This document shows, piece after piece, positions 53,833 to 63,144 of a stretch of 64,000 nt of DNA. Below the pieces are notes generated by a model that was not told the DNA's origin, did no database searches, and saw nothing but the letters and a program-made list of their open reading frames with translations. Source of the DNA: Paraconexibacter algicola (lineage in GTDB: Bacteria; Actinomycetota; Thermoleophilia; Solirubrobacterales; Solirubrobacteraceae); assembly GCF_003044185.1 (NCBI RefSeq), contig NZ_PYYB01000005.1, forward strand, positions 124,001 to 188,000, read 5' to 3'. Position numbers and translations under genes: made by a program. Position 1 is the stretch's first letter, and each line of letters opens with the position of its first letter.

Positions 53833-55097
53833 GCGGGCGAACCGACCTGGCTGCGGCCCACGCCCGGCAGTGCCTGCAGCGCGCTGAAGACGCCGTCCTC
53901 GTGGAACCCCCAGCGCCAGTACGCCCCGCAGAAGTGGGTCCGGCGCACGCCGCTGATCTCCCCGTGACGGGCCTGGGCGGCGACGCCCTCCGGGGTGAAG
54001 ACCGGGTGCGCGTACTGGATGACCTCGACGATCTTCGCCGGGTCGATGCGGTCGGTGAGGTTCAGCGTCACGCAGAAGTCGTGCGGCGCGTCGAGGCCCA
54101 TCAGGTGGTTCATGCCGTACGTCACGGTCGTGCGGGCCTGGGGCTCGTCGAGCAGGTGGAAGTTCCACGCCTGGCGGGCGGCGTGGCGGCGGGGGAGCAT
54201 CCGCGTGTCGGTGTGCAGCACCGCCTCGTTGGGCTGGTAGGGGAAGCAGGCGAGCAGCTCGCGCTCCAGCGGCGTCGCGTCGTCCCCGAGGATCGCGAGC
54301 GCCTGGTCGGCGTGGCAGGCGAGGATGACCTCGTCGAACCGCTCGGGCTCGCCGCCCACGGGGGTGACCTCGACGTGGGTGTCGAACCGCCGGACGCTCG
54401 CGACCGGGGTCGAGGTGCGGACCGGGCGCTCGAGCCGCGCGGTGATGGCCCGCACGTAGGTCTGCGAGCCCCCGGCGATCGTCATCCACGTCGGCCGGTC
54501 GCGGAAGCTCAGCATCCCGTGGTTGGCGAAGAACTGCGCCATGAACCGGATCGGGAACGCGTCGAGCTGGTCGGGCTCGGCGGACCACACGGCGCTCGCC
54601 TGCGGGACGATCAGCCGGTCGCGGAAGAAGTCCGAGTAGCCGCCCGCGCGCAGGAAGGCGAGCAGCGACAGGTCGCCGCGCAGGTCGGTGGGGTCGGCGA
54701 CGATCGCCGCGAGCTCCTTGTTGAAGCGCAGCAGGTCGCGGATCATCCGCAGGAACGCCGGGCGCACCGCGTTGCGCGGCTGGCAGAACAGGCCCTTCGG
54801 GGTGCCCGCGTACTCGAAGTCCTCGCCCTCGGCGGTGACGCTGAAGCCCATGTGCGTCTCGCGGCGGGCGACGCCGAGCTCGTCCATCATCGCGAGGAAG
54901 TTCGGGTAGGTGCGGTCGTTGCAGACGATGAAGCCCGTGTCGATGTCCCACGCGCCCGCGTCGGTCTCGACGTGCACGGTGTTCGTGTGGCCGCCGACGT
55001 AGGGGCCGGCCTCGAACAGCGTGAGGCCGTGCTCCGCGTGGAGGTGGTGGGCGGCCGTGAGGCCGGAGATGCCGGTGCCGATGATCGCGATGTGCAT
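53829..55097 (-). CDS. FAD-dependent amine-oxidase-like oxidoreductase
   Basis: A 422-residue flavoprotein with the FAD-binding IAIIGTGISGLTAAHHL (GxGxxG) and the FEAGPYVGGHTNTV strand. It contains the conserved VHVETDAGAWDIDTGFIVCN and C-terminal RTHFCGAYWRWGFHEDGVFS motifs of the NAD(P)-binding/amine oxidase group that accompanies cfa and DUF1365 genes. In related clusters such proteins oxidise or reduce acyl chains together with the CFA-like methyltransferase (for example in furan or methyl-branched fatty acid pathways). First gene of the operon; a 23-base palindrome (55173-55195) lies upstream. Confidence 0.88.
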   Translation of the reverse strand: MHIAIIGTGISGLTAAHHLHAEHGLTLFEAGPYVGGHTNTVHVETDAGAWDIDTGFIVCNDRTYPNFLAMMDELGVARRETHMGFSVTAEGEDFEYAGTPKGLFCQPRNAVRPAFLRMIRDLLRFNKELAAIVADPTDLRGDLSLLAFLRAGGYSDFFRDRLIVPQASAVWSAEPDQLDAFPIRFMAQFFANHGMLSFRDRPTWMTIAGGSQTYVRAITARLERPVRTSTPVASVRRFDTHVEVTPVGGEPERFDEVILACHADQALAILGDDATPLERELLACFPYQPNEAVLHTDTRMLPRRHAARQAWNFHLLDEPQARTTVTYGMNHLMGLDAPHDFCVTLNLTDRIDPAKIVEVIQYAHPVFTPEGVAAQARHGEISGVRRTHFCGAYWRWGFHEDGVFSALQALPGVGRSQVGSPA

Positions 55098-55172
55098 GCG
55101 CTACGGGATCTTCGCGCGAACCGCGGCGGCGGATCAGTTCGCCGCCCCGGCGCCGACGGTCCTCGTGTGATC

Positions 55173-55195
55173 TCCGTCACACTCGGTGTGACGGA
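55173..55195. promoter_or_regulatory. Perfect operator-like palindrome in the FAD operon/M23 divergent region
   Basis: TCCGTCACAC-TCG-GTGTGACGGA: 10-bp perfect arms, three-base centre. It lies five bases before TAACCT (-10, plus strand) and 76 bases upstream of the FAD-gene ATG, so it could control either gene. Confidence 0.55.
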
Positions 55196-55199
55196 CCTG

Positions 55200-55205
55200 T
55201 AACCT
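55200..55205 (+). promoter_or_regulatory. -10 element (TAACCT) of the M23 peptidase gene
   Basis: TAACCT just downstream of the palindrome would start an mRNA near 55212, giving a 150-base leader. Confidence 0.4.
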
Positions 55206-55363
55206 GCCTGCTGTCAGGGGGTTTCTCCCGACGAGCGACGCGCCCCGGGGGGCTGGGGCGTGAACGCGAAGGACTGGATCGGTCGGGGGACCAGCATCCG
55301 GGCCGCCACCCACCAAGGGGTGGTTCGACTGCACGCACCCGCCCGATCCCGAGAGTCCAGAAC
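55206..55363 (+). promoter_or_regulatory. Structured leader of the M23 peptidase gene, possible c-di-AMP (ydaO-yuaA) riboswitch
   Basis: The 150-base untranslated leader contains GGACTGGATCGG, which can pair with CCGATCCCGAGAGTCC near its end, plus GGGGGACC and GGGGTGGTTC motifs in between. Order and spacing recall the ydaO-yuaA aptamer (GGGGGACC, GGGGUGAAUC, CCGAACCCG), which in actinobacteria often precedes cell-wall peptidase genes. The match is loose (no AAUC, no CAGCUAACC), so this is a candidate only. Confidence 0.38.
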
Positions 55364-56248
55364 ATGCACCGAGCGCTGACGGTGGCCCTGACGGCCGCCG
55401 CCCTGATCATCGTGCCGGCCGAGTCGTCCGGCGCCCCGATGGACCCCGGCGCCGGCGGCGTCTCCGCCGACGCCCCGGCCGCCACCGCGACCCCCGAGGG
55501 CTCGAGCGAGCTCGTCGCCGCGATCGCTGCGCGCCGCGTCCTGCTCGCCGGCCCGCGGCCGCAGACCCTCACCTTCACGGTGCCGGGCAGCGGCACCGCC
55601 GCCGTCGTCGTGGAGCTGTACCGCTCCGGGGCCGTCGCGCCCGTCGAGCGCTGGGAGCTGCGCGACGTCACCCGCGGCGAGGAGCAGCGGCTGCGCTGGG
55701 ACGGCGGCGCCGAGGACGGCCGCGGCGAGAAGGACGGGCGCTACCGCTTCCGCATCGGCGTCGACGGGGCCGCCCCCGCACCGGTCGCCGAGTCGTTCGA
55801 GTACCTGCGCGCGTACTTCCCGGTCCGTGGCCCGCACGTCTACGGGGACGGTCCCGGGGCTGGTCGCGGCCATCAGGGGCAGGACATCCTCGCCGACTGC
55901 GGCACGCCGCTCCTGGCCGCCCGCGGCGGCACCGTCGAGCGGGCCGGCTACGACGGCGGCGGCGGGAACTACGTCGTGATCGACGTCGTCGGCTCGCCGA
56001 GCGACATGGTCTACATGCACCTGCAGCAGCCCTCGCCGCTGAAGGCCGGCGACGACGTGCACACCGGGCAGCGGATCGGCGACGTCGGCACGACCGGCCG
56101 CTCGACCGCCTGCCACCTGCACTTCGAGCTGTGGAGCGGTCCCGGCTACTTCACCGGCGGGCGGCCGATCGACCCGTCCCGGCAGCTGCGGCTGTGGGAC
56201 GAGCAGAGCGGCGGCAACCGCGACGTGACCGCCGCCAAGCGCCGCTGA
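55364..56248 (+). CDS. Secreted M23-family peptidase (LytM/lysostaphin type)
   Basis: A 294-residue secreted zinc endopeptidase that probably cleaves peptidoglycan cross-links. A signal peptide (ALTVALTAAALIIVPAESSG) is followed by an Ig-like FlgD-type domain (about 60-135) and the M23 domain, with zinc ligands in GRGHQGQDILADCG and the HxH of TACHLHFELWSG. ATG 55364 begins the signal peptide. It lies behind a long structured leader that may be a riboswitch. Followed by a hairpin and the DUF808 gene. Confidence 0.9.
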   Translation: MHRALTVALTAAALIIVPAESSGAPMDPGAGGVSADAPAATATPEGSSELVAAIAARRVLLAGPRPQTLTFTVPGSGTAAVVVELYRSGAVAPVERWELRDVTRGEEQRLRWDGGAEDGRGEKDGRYRFRIGVDGAAPAPVAESFEYLRAYFPVRGPHVYGDGPGAGRGHQGQDILADCGTPLLAARGGTVERAGYDGGGGNYVVIDVVGSPSDMVYMHLQQPSPLKAGDDVHTGQRIGDVGTTGRSTACHLHFELWSGPGYFTGGRPIDPSRQLRLWDEQSGGNRDVTAAKRR

Positions 56249-56259
56249 GCACCCCTTCC

Positions 56260-56274
56260 GGGGGCGCCGCCCCC
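56260..56274 (+). terminator. GC hairpin after the M23 gene
   Basis: GGGGGC-GCC-GCCCCC, perfect 6-bp stem, 12 bases after the stop. A TACCCT hexamer follows (56275-56280) that could be the -10 of the DUF808 gene. Confidence 0.35.
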
Positions 56275-56316
56275 TACCCTGTGGCGCGTGAGAACCCCTC
56301 GTAGGACGGTCCGGGC

Positions 56317-57255
56317 GTGAGCGCCGGACTCGCCGCACTGCTCGACGACGTCGCCGCGATCGCGCGCGTCGCCGCCGCGTCGATCGACGACGTCGCCGCC
56401 GGCGCCAGCCGCGCGAGCGTGAAGGCTGCCGGCGTCATCGTCGACGACGCCGCCGTGACGCCCCGCTACGTGCAGGGCTTCGCGCCCGAGCGCGAGCTGC
56501 CGATGATCCGGCGCATCGCGCAGGGGTCGCTGCGCAACAAGCTCCTGTTCATCCTGCCCGCGGCGCTGCTGCTGAGCGAGTTCCTGGACTGGCTGCTGAC
56601 CCCGCTGCTGATGGTCGGCGGCGCCTACCTGTGCTTCGAGGGCGCTGAGAAGATCTGGGAGAAGATCGGTCCCGGCCACCACGGGGAGGCGGCCGCCCCG
56701 GTCACCGAGCTCGGACCCGACCAGGAGGAGGAGCTCGTGGGCGGCGCGATCCGCACGGACTTCATCCTCTCGGCCGAGATCATGGTGATCTCGCTCAACG
56801 AGGTCACCGACGAGCCGTTCCTCACGCGCGCGATGATCCTCGTCCTCGTCGCCTTCGCGATCACCGCGCTGGTCTACGGGGCGGTCGCCCTGATCGTGAA
56901 GATGGACGACATCGGGCTGCGGCTCGTCCAGACCCGCGAGGGCTTCGCCGCCCGGTTCGGCCGCGGCCTCGTGCGCGGGATGCCGATCGTCATGGGCGTG
57001 CTGTCCACGGTCGGCATCGCGGCGATGCTGTGGGTCGGCGGCCACATCCTGCTCGTCGGCCTCGACGACCTCGGCGTGCACGCGCTCTACGACGCCGTGC
57101 ACCACCTCGAGGAGGACGTCCACGACGCGCTCGGGGCGGTCGGCGGCGTCGGGGCCTGGCTGACGAACACCGGCGCGTCGGCGCTGCTGGGCGTCGTCGT
57201 CGGCGCGGTGATCGTGGCGATCATGCACCGGGTGCGTCCCGGGCACGCCCACTGA
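56317..57255 (+). CDS. DUF808 (YedI-type) membrane protein
   Basis: A 312-residue integral membrane protein of the DUF808 family. The characteristic N-terminus AGLAALLDDVAAIARVAAAS and the conserved loop SAGLAALLDD...AAGVIVDDAAVTPRYVQGF are followed by about seven hydrophobic helices, with GGAYLCFEGAEKIWE and DFILSAEIMVISLNEV as family landmarks. Function is unknown throughout the family. The start is GTG 56317. The stop is 24 bases from the convergent acyl-CoA dehydrogenase gene. Confidence 0.88.
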   Translation: MSAGLAALLDDVAAIARVAAASIDDVAAGASRASVKAAGVIVDDAAVTPRYVQGFAPERELPMIRRIAQGSLRNKLLFILPAALLLSEFLDWLLTPLLMVGGAYLCFEGAEKIWEKIGPGHHGEAAAPVTELGPDQEEELVGGAIRTDFILSAEIMVISLNEVTDEPFLTRAMILVLVAFAITALVYGAVALIVKMDDIGLRLVQTREGFAARFGRGLVRGMPIVMGVLSTVGIAAMLWVGGHILLVGLDDLGVHALYDAVHHLEEDVHDALGAVGGVGAWLTNTGASALLGVVVGAVIVAIMHRVRPGHAH

Positions 57256-57279
57256 GGGCGCGCCCGGAGCGGGCCGGTC

Positions 57280-58452
<1,173 letters not shown>

Positions 58453-58459
58453 GGCCTGG

Positions 58460-58465
58460 ACGGTA
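58460..58465 (-). promoter_or_regulatory. -10 element (TACCGT) of the FadE-type gene
   Basis: On the minus strand TACCGT is followed by seven bases and ATG 58452; leaderless, identical in sequence and spacing to the bioA promoter. Confidence 0.5.
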
Positions 58466-58491
58466 GCGCTCCGCGACGGCCTCGGACAGGC

Positions 58492-58519
58492 CGTTCGACT
58501 GAACGTCGTCGTTCGATTG
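58492..58519. repeat. CGTTCGA(C/T)TG direct repeat with inverted half-site, divergent fadE/mce region
   Basis: CGTTCGACTG (58492-58501) and CGTTCGATTG (58510-58519) repeat with an 18-base period; the first copy is also part of CGTTC-GACT-GAACG, a 5-bp inverted repeat. Likely binding site of a regulator controlling the acyl-CoA dehydrogenase, the mce operon, or both. A possible mce -10 (TATCGT) is at 58546-58551. Confidence 0.45.
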
Positions 58520-58610
58520 GTGACGCACCCGACCGCTGTCCGGGGTATCGTGCGCGCCGCAGCACACGACGGGGTCATCGCACAGCGTCGCCAGCGGCGT
58601 GGGAGCCCGA

Positions 58611-60029
58611 GTGGAGAGCACACAGATCGAGCAGCAGGGAGGAGGGGGAATCGGCGCCGTCGGTCGCGCCGCGATCGCCGCTGCCCTCGCGCTCGTGGCG
58701 CTGCTCGCCGTGCTGGTGCTGACCGGGGACGAGCCCTACACGGTCAAGGCCCGCTTCCAGGCCGCCACCCAGATGGTCGAGGGCAACCTCGTCCAGAGCG
58801 GCGGCCGCAAGGTCGGGCTCGTCAAGCAGATCGAGCTCACCGACGACGGCCAGGCCGAGCTGACGCTCGAGCTCGACGACGACGTGGCGCCCCTGCGCGA
58901 GGGCACACGCGCCACGTTGCGGCTCGCGTCGCTGTCGAGCATCGTCGGCCGCTACGTCGACCTGCAGATCCCGGAGGAGACACCCGGCTCCCCGCGCGCC
59001 ACGATCGCCGACGGCGGCGTCCTGCCGACCGCCAGCACGACCTCCGCGGTCGACATCGACCAGCTCTTCTCGCTGTTCGACGACAAGACCAAGCGCGGGC
59101 TGCGCGACTTCATCCGCGGCAACGGCACGCTCTACGCGGGCCGCGAGGCGCAGGCCCGGGCGGGCTTCCAGTACCTCAACCCGACGCTCATCGCCTCCCA
59201 GCGCCTGTTCGCCGAGGTCAACCGCGACACGCCGCTGCTGCAGCGCTTCCTGCTCGCCAACGCGCGGCTCGTCACCGACATCGCCGAGCGCTCCGCGGAC
59301 CTCAGCGCGCTGATCGACGGCCTCGCCGACACGACGGGCGCGATCGCGACCGAGGAGGACGACCTCTCGCGCGCCATCGCGCGCCTGCCCGACTTCATGC
59401 GGCGCAGCAACACGACGTTCGTGAACCTGCGCTCCGCGCTCGACGACGTCGAGCCGCTGCTCGAGGAGTCCCGGCCGGTCACCCCGAAGCTGCGGCGCGT
59501 GCTCGCGCAGCTGCGGCCGCTCGCGCAGACCGCGCGTCCGGTCGTGCGCGACCTGTCGAGGACGATCCGCCGGGACGGCAAGGACAACGACCTCATCGAG
59601 CTCGGCCGCGCCGTGCTGCCGTTCCGCGACCAGGTCGTCGCGACGAAGGTCCGCAACGGCCAGGAGCGCCCGGGCACGTTCCCGACGACCGCGAAGTCGC
59701 TCGCCGGCTCGCGCGAGCACCTCGCCTTCCTGCGCCCCTACGCGGTCGACCTCACCGGCTGGTTCGACGACTTCAGCCACTCCGGCGTCTACGACGCCAA
59801 CGGCTCGGTGAGCCGCAACGCCCTGACGGTCAACGCGTTCGCGCTCGCCGACGGGGTGCTGCAGCCGATCCCGCCGGCGCTGCGCGACGCGCTGTTCCAG
59901 ACCACCGCCTCGGTCAGCCAGAACAACCGCTGCCCGGGCTCGGCCGAGCGTCCCGCCGCCGACGGCTCCAACCCGTACGTGCCCGAGGGCTTCGACTGCG
60001 ACCGCACCCAGGTGCCCCCGGGACGATGA
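58611..60029 (+). CDS. Mce/MlaD-family lipid-transport protein (1st of four)
   Basis: A 472-residue protein with an N-terminal membrane anchor (AAIAAALALVALLAVLVLTG), one MCE domain (about 48-120, VKARFQAATQMVEGNLVQSGG, GRYVDLQIP) and a long helical region typical of actinobacterial Mce subunits, ending with a cysteine-containing tail. Mce proteins form a hexameric channel that carries lipids or sterols between cell surface and membrane. GTG 58611 is chosen for GGGAG five bases upstream; GTG 58599 is an alternative. The 3' end overlaps the next Mce gene (ATGA). No yrbE permease gene precedes it. Confidence 0.9.
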   Translation: MESTQIEQQGGGGIGAVGRAAIAAALALVALLAVLVLTGDEPYTVKARFQAATQMVEGNLVQSGGRKVGLVKQIELTDDGQAELTLELDDDVAPLREGTRATLRLASLSSIVGRYVDLQIPEETPGSPRATIADGGVLPTASTTSAVDIDQLFSLFDDKTKRGLRDFIRGNGTLYAGREAQARAGFQYLNPTLIASQRLFAEVNRDTPLLQRFLLANARLVTDIAERSADLSALIDGLADTTGAIATEEDDLSRAIARLPDFMRRSNTTFVNLRSALDDVEPLLEESRPVTPKLRRVLAQLRPLAQTARPVVRDLSRTIRRDGKDNDLIELGRAVLPFRDQVVATKVRNGQERPGTFPTTAKSLAGSREHLAFLRPYAVDLTGWFDDFSHSGVYDANGSVSRNALTVNAFALADGVLQPIPPALRDALFQTTASVSQNNRCPGSAERPAADGSNPYVPEGFDCDRTQVPPGR

Positions 60030-61618
60030 AGCGCGCGCTCCTCGGCCTCCTCGCGCTCGCGCTCGTGGCGACCTTCGCGGTCGTCGGCACCGGCGCGGGC
60101 GACGGCGACGGCAACCCGACCTACTGGGTCGAGCTCGACAACGCGTTCGGGCTGATCGAGGGCGCCGACGTGAAGGTCGCCGGGGTCCGCTCCGGCCAGA
60201 TCAAGACGATGGAGATCACGCGCGACGACTACCGCGCCCGCGTCGAGATCGAGATCACGCAGGACGGATTCGGCGTGCTGCGCCGCAGCGCCGTGTGCGA
60301 GACCCGCCCGCAGTCGCTGATCGGCGAGTACTTCATCGACTGCCAGCCCGGCACCGCCGGACCCGAGCTGCCGCGCGGCGGCACGATCCCCGTCGCGCAG
60401 ACGCGCTCGACCGTCCCGGTCGACCTCGTCAACGACATCTGGCGCCGCCCCTACCGCGAGCGCTTCTCGATCCTGCTCAGCGAGTTCGGCGCCGGGCTCG
60501 CGGCCCGCGGCGGCGACCTCAACGAGACGATCCGCCGCGCCGTGCCCGCGCTGCGCGAGACCGACCAGGTCCTCGCGAAGCTCGCCCAGCAGCGCCGCAC
60601 GATCCGCGACCTCTACCGCGACGCCGACACGGTCGTCACCGCGCTGGCCGACAACCGCGACGACGTCGTGCGGTTCGTCCGCGAGGCGCGCGACACCGCG
60701 GCGGCGAGCGGGTCGCGCAGCGACGAGCTGCGCGAGCAGTTCCGCGCGCTCCCGACCTTCCTCGCCGAGCTCCAGCCGACGATGCGGCTGCTCGGCCGCG
60801 CCGCCGACCGGCAGGTGCCCGCGCTGCGGACCCTGTCCGCGCAGGCGCCGCGTCTGACCCGCTTCCTCGACGCCTTCGGCGACTTCTCGCAGGCGTCGCG
60901 GCCCTCGACCGCCTCGCTCGCGCAGGCCGCGCGCGCCGGCCGCACCGCGGTCGTCGCGCTGCGCCCGCAGGTCCGGCGCCTCAGCCGCGCGGTCACCGAC
61001 CTGCCCGAGCTGGCGCAGAACCTCGCGATCACGCTCGAGCACCTCGACGACCCCGCCAACGCCGTCGAGGACGACGCCCGCAACCCGCGCGGCACCGGCG
61101 GCTACACCGGGCTCGAGGCGCTGCTGCGCTACATCTTCTTCCAGGGCCAGGCCACGAACGTCTTCGACGGCAACGGCCACATGCTCAAGGTCTCCGCCTT
61201 CGTCGACGCCTCGTGCGCGTTCTACTGGGACGCCGCCCGCGCCCGCACCGACAAGGCGCGCGAGCGCTGCTCGACCGCGCTCGGCCCGCGGGCCCCGGGC
61301 ATCAACGAGCCCGACCCGACGGCGACCGGCACCACCCAGACGCGCGCGTCCGAGCGCGAGGACGACGCCCGTCCCGCGCAGCCGGCCGCCACCCCGACGC
61401 CGACCGCGCCCGCCCCGACGGCGACGCCGGCCCCGTCCGCGACGCCGCAGTCCGAGGGCCTCCTCGGCGACCTGCTCGACGGCCTGCTGCCCGACGGCGT
61501 GCTGCCGCCCAAGCTCCAGGACCAGCTCGACGGGCTCGGCGGCGCGCTGACCGGCAAGGGCCAGGGCCGCCCGCAGACGCAGAGCTCCGGCCTCCTCGAC
61601 TACCTGCTGGGGGGCTGA
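60026..61618 (+). CDS. Mce/MlaD-family lipid-transport protein (2nd of four)
   Basis: A 530-residue Mce subunit. A short membrane anchor or signal (ALLGLLALALVATFAVVGTG) precedes the MCE domain (about 32-105, YWVELDNAFGLIEGADVKVAG, SLIGEYFIDCQPG), a long helical part, and a Pro/Thr/Ala-rich linker (about 440-480) before a final Gly/Leu-rich segment (LLGDLLDGLLPDGVLPPKLQ). The ATG overlaps the upstream stop. The proline-rich tail recalls MceC/MceD-type subunits. Confidence 0.9.
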   Translation: MKRALLGLLALALVATFAVVGTGAGDGDGNPTYWVELDNAFGLIEGADVKVAGVRSGQIKTMEITRDDYRARVEIEITQDGFGVLRRSAVCETRPQSLIGEYFIDCQPGTAGPELPRGGTIPVAQTRSTVPVDLVNDIWRRPYRERFSILLSEFGAGLAARGGDLNETIRRAVPALRETDQVLAKLAQQRRTIRDLYRDADTVVTALADNRDDVVRFVREARDTAAASGSRSDELREQFRALPTFLAELQPTMRLLGRAADRQVPALRTLSAQAPRLTRFLDAFGDFSQASRPSTASLAQAARAGRTAVVALRPQVRRLSRAVTDLPELAQNLAITLEHLDDPANAVEDDARNPRGTGGYTGLEALLRYIFFQGQATNVFDGNGHMLKVSAFVDASCAFYWDAARARTDKARERCSTALGPRAPGINEPDPTATGTTQTRASEREDDARPAQPAATPTPTAPAPTATPAPSATPQSEGLLGDLLDGLLPDGVLPPKLQDQLDGLGGALTGKGQGRPQTQSSGLLDYLLGG

Positions 61619-61620
61619 GC

Positions 61621-63144
61621 GTGTCGCGCAACCGTCCCAGCGTCGTCGCCAACCCGGTCCTCGTCGGCGCCGTCACCGTCCTCATCGTCACGGTCGCGGT
61701 GTTCCTGGCGTACAACGCGAACTCCGGGCTGCCGTTCGTCCCGACCACCGAGCTGAAGGTGCGCGTCGCCAGTGGCGCGAACGTCCTGCCCGGCAACGAC
61801 GTGCGCGAGGGCGGCTTCCGCGTCGGCATCGTGTCCGACATGGAGCCCGTCCGGCTGCCGGACGGCACCACCGGGGCCGAGATCACGCTGAAGCTCGACG
61901 ACAAGGGCGACCCGCTGCCCGTCGACTCGACCGTCGACCTGCGCCCGCGCTCGGTGCTCGGCCTCAAGTACGTCGAGATCACGCGCGGCACCGCCACGCA
62001 GACGTTCCGCGACGGCGACACGCTCCCCGCCGACCAGGCGACCTTCCCGGTCGAGCTCGACGACTTCTACTCGATCTTCGACGAGCGGACGCGGACGTCC
62101 GTGCAGCGCAACGTCGAGGGCTTCGGCACCGCGCTCAGCGGCCGCGGCGTCGCCGTCAACGAGGCGATCGCCGACCTGCCGCGGTTCCTCGGCGCGCTCG
62201 AGCCGGTCATGACGGTGCTCTCCGACGAGGACACCCAGCTCGTCCGCTTCCTCAAGGAGCTCGGCGACGCCGCGCGCGTCGTCGCGCCGATCGCCGACCA
62301 GTACGCCAACCAGTTCACCGCCGGCGCGGACGTGTTCGAGGCCTGGTCGCGCGACCCCGAGAAGCTCCAGCAGACGATCGAGAAGTCCGGCCCGACGCTG
62401 CGCACCGGCATCGCGTCGCTCCGCACGCAGCGGCCGTTCCTGCGGGACTTCGCGGCCTTCAGCGGCTCCGTCGAGCGGGTCGCCCGCCAGCTGCCGCGCA
62501 CGCTGCCCCGCATCACGCCCGCCCTGGAGACCGGTGCGCGCGTCCAGCGCCGCACCCCGGAGCTCAACCGCAACCTGCGCGGCGTCCTGCAGGCCGCGGA
62601 CCGGCTCGCCCGCGACCCGGCGACGCCGGCGGCGATCCGTGGCGTCAACCGCACGGTCGACATCCTCAACCCGTTCGTGCGGTTCCTCGGCCCGCACATC
62701 ACGGTCTGCAACTACTTCAACTACGCCTGGACCCACGTCAGCGAGCACCTGACCGAGCCCGACCCGACCGGCACGTCGCAGCGCACCCTGCTCAACCAGG
62801 CCTCGCGCACGGTCAACCCGCTCGCCTCGAGCGTCGGGACGCTCGGCGCCGCCCGGCCCGCCAACGGCGAGCCGACCCTCACCGGCTCGCCGATGAACCT
62901 GCACCTGACCCCCTACGGCGCGGCGATCGACGAGCAGGGCAACGCCGACTGCGAGTCCGGGCAGCGCGGCTACCACCAGCGCCTCAACGCGTACGGCCCC
63001 GCGGACCAGAACATCGTCGTCGACCCGCACATCCCCGGGAACTCCGGCCCGACCTTCACCGGCCGGCCGCGCGTGCCCGAGGGCCAGACCTTCTCGCGCT
63101 CGCCCCAGGTGGGCCCGAAGCTGCCGCCGGAGCTCCTGCCATGA
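61621..63144 (+). CDS. Mce/MlaD-family lipid-transport protein (3rd of four)
   Basis: A 507-residue Mce subunit with anchor (VLVGAVTVLIVTVAVFLAYN), MCE domain (about 38-115, TELKVRVASGANVLPGNDVR, LGLKYVEITRG), helical region and a cysteine-containing C-terminal part (HITVCNYFNYAWTHVSEHL). GTG 61621 follows the upstream stop by two bases. The stop overlaps the next gene (ATGA). Confidence 0.9.
   Translation: MSRNRPSVVANPVLVGAVTVLIVTVAVFLAYNANSGLPFVPTTELKVRVASGANVLPGNDVREGGFRVGIVSDMEPVRLPDGTTGAEITLKLDDKGDPLPVDSTVDLRPRSVLGLKYVEITRGTATQTFRDGDTLPADQATFPVELDDFYSIFDERTRTSVQRNVEGFGTALSGRGVAVNEAIADLPRFLGALEPVMTVLSDEDTQLVRFLKELGDAARVVAPIADQYANQFTAGADVFEAWSRDPEKLQQTIEKSGPTLRTGIASLRTQRPFLRDFAAFSGSVERVARQLPRTLPRITPALETGARVQRRTPELNRNLRGVLQAADRLARDPATPAAIRGVNRTVDILNPFVRFLGPHITVCNYFNYAWTHVSEHLTEPDPTGTSQRTLLNQASRTVNPLASSVGTLGAARPANGEPTLTGSPMNLHLTPYGAAIDEQGNADCESGQRGYHQRLNAYGPADQNIVVDPHIPGNSGPTFTGRPRVPEGQTFSRSPQVGPKLPPELLP

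Noticed and set aside
55173-55195. CRP-like site in the palindrome
   Set aside because: The order is TCACAC...GTGTGA, the reverse of the TGTGA-N6-TCACA arrangement bound by CRP-family proteins.
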